A DNA stretch of 25,503 nt from Pleurotus ostreatus/Saccharomyces cerevisiae fusant (Eukaryota; Opisthokonta). This document shows, piece after piece, positions 1 through 11,436 of the stretch. The notes under the pieces were generated by a model that was not told the origin of the DNA, did no database searches, and worked only from the letters and a program-made list of their open reading frames with translations. Position numbers and translations under genes: made by a program. The stretch is from positions 1-25,503 of the forward strand of contig JAMQCK010000378.1 in the NCBI GenBank assembly GCA_024196135.1, read 5' to 3'. Each line of letters begins with the position of its first letter. The stretch's first letter is position 1.

Positions 1-889
1 GCATCCGTGAGCCGCGTCGTGTTCTTCATCAACATAGCGTCGTCCGCACCGATCTTGGCTAGGTCGAGTACGTTGGCGCCAGTGAGATAGCCCTCGTTCG
101 CGTTGAATGTGGCATAAGCGCGGGAGGTGATGTGGGTGCAGGAGTTGCGCTCGGAGCTGGATAGAGAGTCGCCGAGGACGAGGCAGGTCTGCGAGACTAG
201 CAGAGGGAGACCAAGGACGTTGCTGTACCAATTGGTGTTCCAGCTAACGAAGGTTGATGAATAAACATTCGCACATAGAACTCAAGGTCTTACAAGCCAG
301 CCGTCCCACAAGGGCACTCATTCTTTCCATGGAAGTCTCCGTTTACGCAGGCGTCATTCTTGTAGTCGTGGGAGAACCAGTACCCCATAGCCGAGGATAT
401 AGCGCTGCGAAGGTCCTTGTTCTTGACCCATTTGCTATCTTGCTTGGGCGCACCGCCATGCCAAGCGGCGGTCATAGCCACTAAGTGGATGATCAGAACC
501 TGTTCACATCGCAGGTCAAAAGCGACTGCGTACCAATCCTATTCCAGTGATTCAGAGCGGGCCAGTTCGCGCGTTGCGCATTACACCCAGTAGCGTAGTT
601 GATCTGACTGTCGGGCCATTTCCCCTGTCCTCTATCGAGGCTAGAGAGCCTAGGATGAAGTTAGCGTGGGCACCATTGAAGAACTGTGCACGTACCAGCT
701 GCCGACACTGCCGGTACTCTGCGAGCCCACGATGGCGGCGATACGCCGTTCCGTCATCGTGGAGATATCATCTGTTGCAGCGCGGGAGGAAGGAGGCAGA
801 CTGGTCTGCTGCGATAGGCCAACGAGCAGAAGTAGGGGAAGTAGGTATCGTAAGATGCCGAAGCCGACTGGTACAGTCGGTAACAACAT
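1..889 (-). CDS. Polysaccharide lyase family 8 (hyaluronate/chondroitin AC lyase-like), secreted, 5' part only
   Basis: Exons on the minus strand are 889-696, 649-534, 480-294 and 243 to the window edge. The introns are 46, 53 and 50 nt and all phases join, giving the first ~246 residues. The start at 889 gives a typical signal peptide: a hydrophobic run (LRYLLPLLLLVGL) preceded by a short N-terminus. Mature sequence follows with the PL8-like N-terminal alpha-toroid signatures ERRIAAIVG, CNAQRANWPALNHWNRI, AWHGG, MGYWF, CPCGTAGFWNTNWYSN and LTGANVLDLAKIG. Members of this family cleave uronic-acid-containing polysaccharides by beta-elimination, outside the cell. The catalytic Asn/His/Tyr/Arg residues are only partly in view because the C-terminal two-thirds lies beyond the left edge. 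The substrate of the fungal members is not settled, so it is not named here. The assignment rests on recalled family motifs, not on a search. Confidence 0.85.
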
Positions 890-963
890 GGCAAAGGAGT
901 GTAGGATGAGTGAGCACGAGATGAGAGGATGGGACGAACACGAAGGGAAATGGGGACGCAGCC

Positions 964-972
964 TTATTTATG
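964..972 (-). promoter_or_regulatory. Possible TATA box of the PL8 lyase gene
   Basis: On the minus strand this reads CATAAATAA. It lies about 75-83 nt upstream of the PL8 start codon, a spacing compatible with a TATA element plus a short 5' UTR. No transcript data are available, so this is inference from sequence and spacing. Confidence 0.35.
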
Positions 973-1698
973 CCAAAGTCGGGCGCTTGAGCGCTCAATG
1001 GGCGCCACTAGCGCCGACCTCTGACGCGTTGGGCGACGGTCCTCTCCTTCGCTAACTCGAGTAAACGCGTATCACTTCCCACGCAAAGGGAAAATAGGCG
1101 TGCAGACCAGAAGCAAAGTAGAGAGAAAGTATTGCGAAGGTCTTGGCAGGCAGAAGAGCACTGGGTTAGCTCTGCGCCTGAAGGAAGTCGCAGTCTACGA
1201 CTGAAGATGGGTTACTAGCGAAGTAAGAAGGTTCGGGCCATGCGTACCTGATTCACTTCAGTTGTACACGCCGCATGGGACCACGGGGACGGAGTAGCAC
1301 GCGAAGTTGAGCTCCAGAGCTTCCAGCGATGCCAACGCCGCTCGCAATATACAGTCCATACGCTCCACGACCTCCCGCGTATACTCGGCTTTTCCTGAAG
1401 GAGACACACCTGACTCGCAGTCGGCATGCTAGCCCAGCACACTGGAGTCTCGGGGCCTGGCTAAGACGGTCGAAGGCGAAGGCACGATCCAAGTCGTTAG
1501 TGTGACACATCGTGTGGCATGCGGAAATCAACATGCGAAGGCAAACCAAAGCAAGTGCCCACTTATGCGTCTTTGCGGGCATACAGGTCAGTAGTTGTCC
1601 TCGCATATACAAAGCACGAGTAGATGGTACTATACAGATCATTGTTGTCCATTAGGGTCAGTTCCTCCAGTCATCCACATCAACCCTCATCCAAATAT
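973..1698. other. Intergenic stretch without a supportable gene
   Basis: This lies between the PL8 promoter and the 3' end of the phospholipase C gene. The open frames here (the longest is 129 codons, minus strand) show no recognisable motif, no plausible splice continuation and no matching neighbour. It probably holds the distal PL8 promoter and the PLC 3' UTR and terminator. Confidence 0.5.
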
Positions 1699-4523
1699 TC
1701 AAGCATCGCGCAGACCGATGCGCACGAACAGTGTCGAGAACAGGTACTGCGACATCTGTTCGTCGTGTAGGGGCAAGTGCCGGAAGCCTATTCAGAGTAT
1801 CAGCGCCGTACTGTACGCATACAACTGGACAGTCCTTACCCTGCTCCAAACACCCCAGAGGAATGCAGTACATCGCCAATGGCCTGTCATCGTCATCGTC
1901 CTTCCCCTTCTGCCGCACCGCGAACTCAACGAAGATGAGCTCCTTCATGTCGCCGACGCAGTCAAACGGCAAGCATAGCTCCTCCTGCCACGTCGGGTTG
2001 AATCCATTGTTTTTTATCACCTTCGTACGCAGGGAGACCGTGCGCGCAGTTGCTCGGTCCGTCTGCGTCGCTTCGGTAGCCGGTGAGTAGGTCGTCTGGG
2101 CTTCGTCCTTGGCGGGTAGGAATGGCGCGTGCGACCAGTCGGGGATGTGCAGCGCGACTTCGACGAAGGGGTCTGCCGCAGAAGACTCGATGATTTCGTG
2201 GCCATCCTCGTCGCGCGGTCGGGGAAGCTGCTGGGCGGAGATGACCTGGACGCAACGTTAATATCACGGTCAATGAGGAACGTACTAGAACATACAGTGA
2301 CATCCAAGTAGTGCTTTGTGCGCTTAGCCAAAAGCTCTTCGCCGCCAGGGCGCAGCGCAGGCGGCTTGAGCACAAATCCAGCGCCGCCGTTTCGACGGAA
2401 CATCGCCTGGTTGATGATGTACCCGAGATCTGGGGCAATGTGAGCGCACTTCACCACCGAGTTCTGCCTCCTTACCAAATGTCTGCCAGTTAATCGCCAC
2501 CACCTGCGCCCCCGCCGCCCAATACAGATGTGGCTCATAGTTGCTGGAATCCAACCTCGTCCCCTTCGGATATATCCTCACCACATGCGTCTGCGTATAC
2601 TTCACCAACCGCGCCATATCCGCGTCCATCAGCTTCTTCGCCTTCCGCTCCGACAGCGAGAAGATGTACTCCGGCGAGTAGTCCTCGATGTGCTCGAGCC
2701 CGTGGCAGCGCACGCCGACGGTGTACACGAGGAGCGACGCGAGGTGCATGGACATCTTCGGCTTGGGCTTGGGCTTTTCCTCTTTGCCGCGTACTTTGCG
2801 CCATTTGGCTTTGAGCTGGTGGATCTCGCCGCGGACGCCGGGCTCGGAGTCAGAAGAGGACGAGGAGCTGGAGGAAGTGAGTGCCTTTGCTTCGTCGATC
2901 GCGCGTTGAGCTTGGACGGCTTCCAGTTGCGCGGCGATGTACAGGTTCTTCGCCTATAACCTGGTCAGCAAAGCAAACCAGCGGCGTCAATGGCTGAAAT
3001 ACCTTAAGCAGAATCTTTCCCTTCAGATCCTCCGGACTGGGCAGTGTAGTGATCTTCGGTCTGTTGTCTGGCGGCGCCTTTATGATCTTGTCGCCGAACG
3101 TCTTGTTCATGATGTCGACGATCATGTCTTGCTGCTGCACACTGCAGTGCACCTCCGCCGAGATGACGACGGGGTATGGCGATGTAACGAAGGCATACTT
3201 GTTGATGGCTTCGCAGATGTCCTTGACCGGGACCTTCGAGGTGAGCGTCTTGCCATGGTAGACCGTGGGACCGTCGTCGTCGTCGTAGATGTCCACTGCA
3301 CTTTGCGTAAGCAAGACGCTAAACGATGGACAATGAACTCACGTTCAACCGTACGGCAGCCGTGAAGCAAGGCGCGAATGTAACCCTCGATCGTACTGAC
3401 GCCAACCAGCTGGTGCCCGACGAGGTATGTGTTGTGCGACGAGGACATGTAGTACTCAGAAATTGGTCGCGTCATGTCCTGGTGGATTGGAAGACCATGC
3501 TCTGAGAATGGAGTGTTCTGCTCGCTGAAGAGGAAGCTTCTGAAGTTATCCAAAGTCATGTTGTCGTCCGTTGAGTGCTCCTTGAAGACCTTCTGTAGGT
3601 CTTCGGTGGAGAGAGTGGACTGGCAACCCATCAGTGCACATCTATGCGTATAGATGTGGCTTACCTTCTGCGTCTCCTTCATGAACTTCTCGAAAGTTGC
3701 GAAGTCGAACTTGTCCCCGTCGGTCGCCTTAATGCGTTCGTATACGATCTCGATGTCCGGTCGACGCTTTAGCAGCTTGGTGAACCGCTGGAACGCCTCA
3801 AAGTCCAGCTTTCCGCTGCCTTTCGTGTCCGCAAGCTGCTTACATCGTCATTGTCCGATCGACGCGGAGGGCGTGCACACGCACCTTGAACCATGTCTGC
3901 AGCTCCTGCTCAGACGCGTTGACGTTCAAGCGCACGCATAGACGACGGATCTCGTCAAAGTCAAGGGTCTTGTCTCCGCTCGAGTCGGCGCCCTTCCAGA
4001 ACTGCTTCTCCCAGAGCGTGTCGCGCATCTGCGTGTTCCCGACGCCGCCCATAAGGCCAACGCGGATGGAGTGGAGCTTGCGAAGGGTACTATCCCACAT
4101 CTTAAACACATCGCGCGTGTCCGCAAGCAGGTGCAGCGTCTTGTACTTCCCGTCAATGATGTATATGACCGTAAGCCACCTCTCCTCGCAGCCCTCCTCC
4201 ATCTTGAACTGCACGCGGTAGTAGCGCGCGTCCACGCCCGAGCGAATCTCCTTGATCGCCTCGATGGGGACTTGGAGCACGCCGTAAGCGGCGACGTAGA
4301 GAAGAGGATGCCGCCACGCACTGATGCCGCTCTTCGAGGACTCGTACACGATCTGGCCCTGGTCCGCGTCGAGCTTGACCTGCATCTTCTTCTTTTTCTT
4401 CTCGGAGATCTTCGTCATGGGCGTGCCCTTCTGCAGCAGGTCGGGCACGGAGAGGTCGGCGAGGTTGAGGTGCCCGCGGCCGCTGGACTCGGCGCCGAGC
4501 TTCGTCGCTGCGGCGCTGGACAT
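1699..4523 (-). CDS. PLC1: Phosphoinositide-specific phospholipase C (delta/PLC1 type)
   Basis: Eight exons: 4523-3885, 3835-3665, 3619-3343, 3295-3003, 2953-2476, 2429-2296, 2245-1840 and 1787-1699. The introns are 45-52 nt and all phases join, giving 828 aa. The enzyme hydrolyses PIP2 to diacylglycerol and IP3 at the membrane. Domain order: a PH-like domain (about 30-155); EF-hands (loop DSSGDKTLDFDE near 180, then DTKGSGKLDF near 217); the catalytic X box with SSSHNTYL (His near 332), VELDIYDD and VVISAEVHCS; a Ser-run plus Lys-rich X-Y linker (about 460-530); the Y box with KGTRLDSSNYEP and VAINWQTFDLG; and a C-terminal C2 domain ending near GLRDA. The catalytic His pair and the metal-binding Asn, Glu and Asp motifs are present, so it should be active. 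The start sits in a good context (CCCACCATGTCC). The 298 nt separating it from YTM1 must carry its promoter. The symbol follows the yeast orthologue. Confidence 0.95.
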
Positions 4524-4821
4524 GGTGGGAGACGTGAAAGGAGTTCAGTATATTCAAGCAGTGTGTAGGTGATGGTGGTAGAGGACAAGAGGAGGCGCTG
4601 CGCATTCCCCAGCCCGCGTCCTCGTGTAGGTATCCATCGATGACCGGAGGTCGAGCAATGACAGCCCCGTTGTTTGCTTGTTGCCTTCTCGACACTACGT
4701 GACGACATGAACAAACAAGCGCCCATATGTTGAACTTTGCGTTCATCTCAGCAAACATAGAGCCGCATGGAGGGAGATGTCGATTGCAGACAGAGTGAAA
4801 AGTATTGATACAATAGGCCGA

Positions 4822-6269
4822 TTAACCGACCTTCCACACCTCCAAACCACCCTCGCCTCCAATCGCCGCGACGCCCTTCTTCCAGTCGATACTCAATATC
4901 TTCTTCTGCCCGTCCCACACCTTGAAGCTCGACATCGCCGCCTTCGTGCTCCGCAGATCCCAAAGTCGTGCCACGCCGTCATACGCGCCGGACATCGCCT
5001 GATGACCCTCTGCGCCAGCAACTACACACGAGGGGGTCGCGGGGTGCGGGAGCGTAGACACTGTCGCTGCGACCGCGCCCGAGTCCCTCGTGTCGTATAC
5101 TGCGACCGTACGGTCTGTGGATGCGGCGAGGACGGTGGTGCCGTCGTTTGACAAGGTAAGATCGAGGAAAGGCTTCTCGGCGGCATTCTGTGAACTCGAT
5201 TAGCATCTAAAGCTGCGCAATGAAAGAAAGGAAGACGTACTATAGTATGTGCGCATACACCATTCTCTACATCCCACACCCTCACAGTCGAGTCGAACCC
5301 GCAGCTATATGCGCGATTCTTGTAGTCCGGCCCGAACACGATTCGCGATACGCGGGCCGTATGCGACTTCAGCACCGACAACGGCGCCTTGCGCTTCGCC
5401 TTCCTCTCCTCCCCATCACCGCCCACCTTCCGGCGCTTCTTCCTATCGGGGCCAGCCGCAACCTCCGGGACCTCGTCAGAAGGTGGTATGCTCGTATCCC
5501 AGAGACCAATTAAGCCGTCCCAGGACGAGGTGAGCAGATGCGAACCGGCAGTGTTGGATGCGATGGAGGAAAGGGATTGAGTGTGGAGGTGGAGGGTGGC
5601 GAGAGGAGTCGTGGCCTTGTTGGAAAGGGATACGCGGGATATTTGCGCGGTCAAATCATGCGAGGAGCTCGCGATGAGGTGGCTGGACTCGTCCTCGGCG
5701 TCCGTAGGCGAGGGGACGACGCAAACAGAGGTGATGGGCGCGCCGTGAAGGGGATGCTGGGTGACAAGGTTCTGCGAGTAGTCAAAAGCGCGGACGTGAC
5801 CGTCATACGAAGCAGTCAGGAAGTGCCTGACGACTGATCAGATGCAGCAGGGGGAAGGGAAACGCCCGACGCACCCAGGAATCGCACAGGACACGGACGA
5901 CACCCAGTCCTCATGCGGCATATCCGACATCTTCTGCGGGGGAAGTACCGACTCAATGTATTCCAGCTCCAGCGTTTCTTCCTGCGATCCCGTTTAGCAA
6001 CCCTTCTACTCAATTCAGCAATGATAACTCACCTCCCCCACCCCATGTTCCGCGCACCATTCTCCGATCGTCGTGCGCAGAACCTCCCCCTTCACAATGA
6101 AGTCAAAGGGAACAGGCTTCGCTAGCGAGAGCGCCTTGTTCACAAGTTGCGAGAGCTGGTACCGCCGCCATGACGCGGGGAGCATAAACTTTTGGGAGGG
6201 CAGCGGGTAGGGTGTCTGTGTCGTGAAGACGACTGGGTGCGACACCACACTCGACGATGCGGTGGCCAT
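4822..6269 (-). CDS. YTM1: Ribosome biogenesis protein Ytm1/WDR12 (WD40)
   Basis: Exons 6269-6033, 5981-5875, 5826-5241 and 5187-4822, with introns of 48-53 nt, give 431 aa, close to the usual family length. An N-terminal NLE domain (about 10-110, including VVFTTQTPYPLPSQKF and ETLELEYIESVLPP) is followed by a WD40 propeller. Visible blades include FLTASYDGHVRAFD, LLTSSWDGLIGLWD, AYSCGFDSTVRVWD, VLAASTDRTVAVYD and AMSGAYDGVARLWD. A basic insert (DRKKRRKVGGDGEERKAKRK) between blades looks like a nuclear or nucleolar localisation signal. In yeast, Ytm1 works with Erb1 and Nop7 in pre-60S assembly and is released by the AAA ATPase Rea1 through the NLE domain. That role is inferred here from family membership. 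The start is the first ATG in frame before the conserved NLE block. The gene is divergently arranged with the coiled-coil gene at 6830. Confidence 0.95.
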
Positions 6270-6829
6270 TTTGTCGGATGTTTCGCGTTGTGCGATGATT
6301 GGAAGGCGGTCAAGGGGAAATAGGTACGCGAGCGTCAAGCTCAATGCTGATCCCAAATTTTTGATCGGGGAGGGTGTGATGGGATCACGTGTATGTGACA
6401 AGCGCGCCACACTGTAATTAGCGCCCAAAAAGGTACAATAGACGCGTTTCTTGCATTGTTCCTCCATGTACGTCTTTCTTGGTCGACTTTGGCTGAGCTT
6501 GAGCCGTAGATATTGGAGAGAACTTGGCAAAGAGGCGACGTTGCGACTCATCGACTTAACATGAGATCAGCGGACGATACGCCGCAACTTCCTCTTCTCC
6601 GCTGGAGGCTTGAAACGAGAAGCCGGGAGACTACGTACACACGGCCTGGACATACAGACGAAGACACATGCAAACAAGGCCCGAGTCATCCGAATGTGGG
6701 CGCCCCTCGTGCACCTTTGACTCGAAGTGGGGATTCACGCCTCGTCGTTCCCAAGCTTCCTTCTGGCTCCTTCGCTCGTCTGCGGAAAGATTTCTCGTGC
6801 TACTCTCTTGCTCGCTCGCCCGTCCCAGT
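6270..6829. other. Divergent intergenic region (YTM1 / coiled-coil gene)
   Basis: This 560-nt stretch separates two divergently transcribed genes, so it should carry both promoters. A pyrimidine-rich tract leads directly into the ATG at 6830, a common fungal start-site context. I see no clear TATA box, repeat or additional gene. The frame of the right-hand gene stays open upstream to 6668, so a longer N-terminus is possible but not favoured. Confidence 0.5.
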
Positions 6830-8661
6830 ATGCAGCGATTGACGACGCCATCGAGGCCTGCGATGCGCTGGAAGGACAGGGTGCGGCCGAAGTTACGTGA
6901 GAGATACGCGGAGAAGCACGAGCTGCTAAGGGCTGAACTCGAAAAGGCGTACGATGCGCTTCAGCCCTCGGAGCGAGTCCTGAGGAAGCCGCAGATGCTG
7001 CGGGAGTTCGAGGAGAAAACGCAGCGTCTGAAGGAGCAGGAGGAGGCCGAATGGATGAAGATGGTCGAGGACCGCGTGAACTGGCGTGTCATGGCGGCGG
7101 AGTCCCAGGATCGAGCGACATCCGTCGAGAGGAAACTGCGTAATGGGCTGCAGCTGGCTCCGCTGGCGAAGCGGACACTGGAGTTGGAGGAAGCAGGCGT
7201 GCTGGCGGACGATGATCAAGCCCTGCATGATTATCAGCGATGGCTGGATCCAGAGATACGAGAGAAAAGGGAAGCAAAGTGCGTGAGCGATCCAAAGTTG
7301 GTCCAGCATTCTGAATCTGACGTGACCCTCGTCCTTCCTTTGCAGCATACGGGAGGGAGCGATCTGGGAAGCCAAGGATCGCCGCATCCCCCTTCGAGTT
7401 GCCAATCCGGACCCCGATATGGAGGCAACATTCTCAGAACTACCTTGGGCGCACCCTCTGCCAGGGCGCAGCAGACCATTGGGACATCCTGGCGATCCCT
7501 CCGACGCCTATGAGACGGATCCTCACGCGGCTTCTCCACCTGTATCTGGAAGCCCGCCGCCGCGCCGGACGAGGCTAGTGAGGGAGCAACCGAGGAGTCG
7601 CACGCGACAAAGATCAGAGCCGGTGCAACAGTCGAGAAATCAGCCTGTACCATCGCCTCCCATAGCGCAGCAGCGCGAGTCGCCCTCTAGGGGGCAAGCT
7701 CGTAACCGTGTCCCAGCGTCCGTCCTTGCTCATCCACCGAACGGACCTCAAGGTGAGGCACCTATTCCCACTACTCATAGGGCATGGAGCGCGGAGGGAC
7801 AGCAGGGCAGGTACGAGATCTGGAGGCCAGCTACCTCGCAAGACGTCAATAATACCTCGCGTCCACGCGCGCGAAGTCACACACATGCCAGTTCGCGCCG
7901 ACAGCCCACCGACACGCTCTTTCGCTCGTCAAGCGACAGCTCTGCCGCTCCGCCACTTCCTGCAAAGAGTTTCCCCAGCCTCTCGCTTCCCCACAACACC
8001 TTGACGCAGGATCCCTATCATTGCTCACCGGCGACTCGGCTACCTCAGGCGGAAACAGATGCATCCGGCAGTCATCTTCGTAGGCCTCGCGCTCGACGAA
8101 CGGCGCCAATCACATCGGAAGGGGCTCATGCAAGGCCCGGGAGCCCACCGTCTCGTCACAGCAACGTCGCGCCTGGCGCATCGCCATACCATGAGTTCCG
8201 AGTAGTCGACGGCGTGTCGGGCTCCGCGATACCTTCGAGGTCGGTTGCACGCGCGATGAGGGGGGACGAGGCAGAGAGAGACAGGTTGGAACGGGTTCTG
8301 GCGGATCTGGAGGATGAAGATGAATACCACCTCCCGAACACTAAGCGCAGGATCCAGACAGAGCTTGACGACGAATTCGATATGCAGGGTCAAGTGTGGA
8401 GGTTGAAGGGCAAGTCGCTGCGCGTCGGACCGTATCGCCCTTACGCTGACCAATTTGCCCACAGTATACGAGGCCAGGCGGGCCCGGGACGATGTGATAG
8501 ACTGCGAGAGAGGGTATCGACCGAGGAAGGATATGCTTGCGGCAAGGGCAGCGTTGAAAAAGGCGACGGATGAGGAAGAGCAGCTCCGGCACGATTTTGT
8601 AGAGGTATTGGACCGATGGGAAGAGGCGCGGAAAAGGGTTATAAGCAGGTTGCGTTTGTAG
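6830..8661 (+). CDS. Hypothetical coiled-coil protein, tandem copy A
   Basis: Exons 6830-7278, 7346-8409 and 8465-8661 give 569 aa. I do not recognise the family. The N-terminus (about 1-150) is a highly charged helical region beginning MRWKDRVRPKLRERY and closing with LAPLAKRTLELEEAG and VLADDD. The middle (~150-480) is a Ser/Pro/Arg-rich, probably disordered stretch. The C-terminus is again helical: ERVLADLEDEDEYHL, then EEEQLRHDFVEVLDRWEEA. The gene at 8919 has the same plan and shares WKD near the start, LxPLAKRT..., EAGVLADDD and FDM....W.K, so the two are diverged tandem duplicates. Intron 2 (8410-8464) begins GCAAGT. Only this GC-AG splice joins the last exon in frame, and it falls at the position of a GT-AG intron in the paralogue. 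The start was chosen because it aligns with copy B. Function unknown; a scaffold-like role would be a guess. Confidence 0.75.
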
Positions 8662-8918
8662 GCTTCGCATGTCGTGTATGTATAGCGAATATAGCAGTAT
8701 TGTGTTGTTGACCGGAGAGCTCAGCCTGCGACCGCCCTGCCGACCGGGTGATGATTTCTGCATGCAGGTTGAATGCTGCAATGATGCCGAGAAAAAGAAG
8801 AGCGGTCCTGCACATGCCAGGTAGTGCAAACACATATCTAATGCTTCCCAAACTTGCTTCTCTCTTCTTCGAGTCATCACTCCCACGTCTGCATACGCAC
8901 ACCCCAGCGTCGCCCGAG

Positions 8919-11247
8919 ATGCTGGGCGTCGAGCGCTCGCCCACGCCCCGGACACCGATGAAGTGGAAGGACTGGGCGGAACAGAAGCTGCAGACGAAGT
9001 ACGATGAGGCGTGGAGGAAGTTATCCGCCGACCACAGGAAGACACTCGCGACGCTGGAGAGAGCCGAACTTTCAGCGCACGAGATCAGGAGAAAACAGCA
9101 GAACGAGATCGAGCTGTTCCGCCAGCGCGAACGACAGATGATTTGGGAGGCGCAACAGGAGTGGGACAAGTGGGTCCGCGATCGATACGCGATGTACATG
9201 TACAAGCCGGTGATCGAGGGCAGGGCGAAGGCGCTGAGCGGAATGGAGGCATCCGGCGAGCTCCTGGGTCCGTTGGCGAAGCGCACACACATGGTGAGCG
9301 AGGCGGGCGTCTTGGCGGACGATGACTATGCCATGCTCAACGAGCGAGCGTGGAGGAACTATCGTGGGGTCCCCGACGGTGCGATGCCTTCGACATTTAC
9401 CTGCCGTTTGCTCAACAGATTGCAGAGCCAAACACCCCGGTATCGAATGCGTGGTGGTCGCCCCCAGCGGATACCGCTTGTTCGCCCTCGCCCGGTTCGG
9501 GCAGCTCCTCTGAGGTGGAGGGAGAATCGCGCAGGGACATCGACAAGCCAGAGCCATCACGGGAGAGACCCCTCTGGTTGCGCGCCATGTGCGAGCGCAG
9601 GGCCGAATGGCCACATAGCTCTCCATCACCGCTTCCGCCACCTCCGCCGCCGCGGATCGACGCTGAAATCCGTTCCATGTCGTCTTCCGAGTGGGAGTCA
9701 TCCTCGGACGAAAGCAATACCGAGACCAATAGCGACAGTGACAATGGTGACAGTAGGTTCTCCGTGGGTCAGAGCCAGATATTCCATAGATCCCGGACGT
9801 ACGAAGCACTCGGTGGCCCTTCGTACACGATTGCGGACCTGCCCTGCGGATATTTGAGCGAGCGAGAGCGGGGTCCAGTGGCGGATACGCACAAAGAAAG
9901 TGGCGTTATCCATCATTGGTCGTCAGACGACGACTCATCGTCATCCGAGGGGCACGCTGTCTATCCAAGTTCGCGGCCCAATTCAGAGGAACAGACGGGC
10001 GGCAGCGCAAGAGGACGTTGCGACTGCGAAACATCGTTACCCGCTCCTGCGCGCGCGTCTGGAATTCGTTTTATCCAACCCCCACCCAGGACCTCTTCGC
10101 TTTGGGCGTCGAGGTCGTTATGGGAAGCGCAGAGCGACGTCGAGCGTCAACACGGCGGCGCTGCTTTGAATGCTCAATCACCCAATCTCGCATCGATGTC
10201 TCGCATGGACTTACCTGACAACCAGTTCTCAACGGTCTACGCGCAGCAGGTAGATGCATGGCAGACTCACAAAAACTTTGGCGCATCCTCAACGTCTAGA
10301 GGGCCGCGGAACATGACTGCTCGAGAACGTCGCGCGCACGGTCTATATACCCTTGCGCCGGTCCGTGGACCACCCCCGGACGAACCGCTGTCCAATGCGC
10401 CCCAAGCAACGCGAGGAAGCAGAGGCATCCCCAAGCCAACAGGTCCACAATCTCGTCATGCGTCCAATCCGCTAGCAAAGCTAGGAGCTAGCATAGCTCA
10501 CGCCTTTGCGTCGACTTCCCGTTCGCGCGACCTTCGCGCACAAGAACTGGGGCGCCATGCGGGTGCATTAGGCAGGAGAGAGATCTACGTTGCCGAAGAT
10601 TCCCGCTGCCCGCGTAGTGGATGACTTGTCGTCCGGTTTTCCCGTGCATAGGGCATCAGCCCCCGTCAACCCTTCGTCCGCGGCTGCTGCTTTTCCGGCG
10701 CCGCGCGAACGAGAGCGCAGTCGCTCTTTCCATGTTGGAGATCGCAGGGATGTTGGCTACAAGCCTCCGAGAGTCCACCGCGCCCCTATGCCACCTTCTC
10801 TGCCGAGCATTGCCGGAGCATTCTTGGGCAACGGCGTGACTCTTCCGCCGCCGCCCATTGTTGACAGCACCGCGAGTTCAAGTGGGGATCCTCTTCCACC
10901 GTATAGCAACGAAGTTCTGGAGCTACCGCCGCCGTACGAGGAGAGATGGGCGGGAATGGTGGCGAATGGGGACGCGATGCCAGGGACAAGGGTGTCTGGG
11001 GCACGTGCTATCCAAGACAGCATTCTCGAGATGACCGAAGCGGCTCAGCGTCCTGCATTGCTTCTCCACGAGATCGACGGATACGTGAACGCGATGGTGC
11101 TAGCAACATCGACTTCGTCGCCGGGGCTTCGATTCGCGACGGACCTCGATCGCGAGACCTTCGACATGGGCCAGAGATGGTGGTGGAAATGTGAGTCGCC
11201 CTCACGCCGACTTTCGCAGGTCGCTGATTGACATTTTCGCAGTCTAG
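8919..11247 (+). CDS. Hypothetical coiled-coil protein, tandem copy B, C-terminus cut by an in-frame TAG
   Basis: Proposed exons are 8919-9378, 9426-10562, 10618-11190 and 11243 onward, with introns of 47, 55 and 52 nt. The protein starts with a charged helical block (MKWKDWAEQKLQTKY ... LLGPLAKRT ... EAGVLADDD) matching copy A. A long disordered Ser/Asp/Pro-rich middle follows, including a poly-Pro run and an acidic Ser cluster (WSSDDDSSSSEG). Then comes a PPPY motif of the kind bound by WW domains. The frame change near 10600 is explained by a 55-nt GT-AG intron that joins in phase. After the last intron the frame reads Lys-Phe-TAG at 11245-11247, giving about 724 aa. Copy A has Lys-Val-Tyr at the same place. 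A homologous 62-codon tail remains open downstream. Alternatives are a truncated but functional protein, a recent nonsense mutation, an assembly error, or a different splice. Confidence 0.65.
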
Positions 11248-11436
11248 GAGGCCGACCAAGCGAGCCGCAGGTTGGCGCAGCTGACGCGGGAGGAGTTGTA
11301 CGAGGAGGCTCTACGGCAGAGGTTAGTCCTGAGGGATGCGATGGCCGAAGAGAAGGTCCTGGTCGGCAAGTTCGAGAGGCAATTTGCTAGGTGGCAAAGA
11401 GCGCGCGAGGAAGCGCACGGTAGTCGAACGATGTAA
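11248..11436 (+). other. Orphaned in-frame C-terminal tail of copy B
   Basis: Directly after the TAG at 11245-11247 the same frame stays open for 62 codons to a TAA at 11434-11436. It begins EADQASRRLAQLTREELY and ends FARWQRAREEAHGSRTM. Its charge pattern and length match the last exon of copy A (EARRARDDVID ... LDRWEEARKRVISRLRL). It therefore looks like the former end of copy B, now separated by a stop codon. Confidence 0.55.

Noticed and set aside
1215..1642. ORFs of 75 and 129 codons on the minus strand
   Set aside because: They overlap each other in different frames, lack recognisable motifs and lie in what should be the PL8 upstream region.
4153..4758. 201-codon ORF on the minus strand
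   Set aside because: It is an out-of-frame reading of PLC exon 1 and its 5' flank, rich in Arg/Pro as expected from a shadow of a GC-rich gene.
10560..10624. Frameshift in coiled-coil copy B
   Set aside because: A 55-nt GT-AG intron (10563-10617) joins the two frames exactly in phase (Ala-Val-Asp-Asp), so no frameshift is needed.
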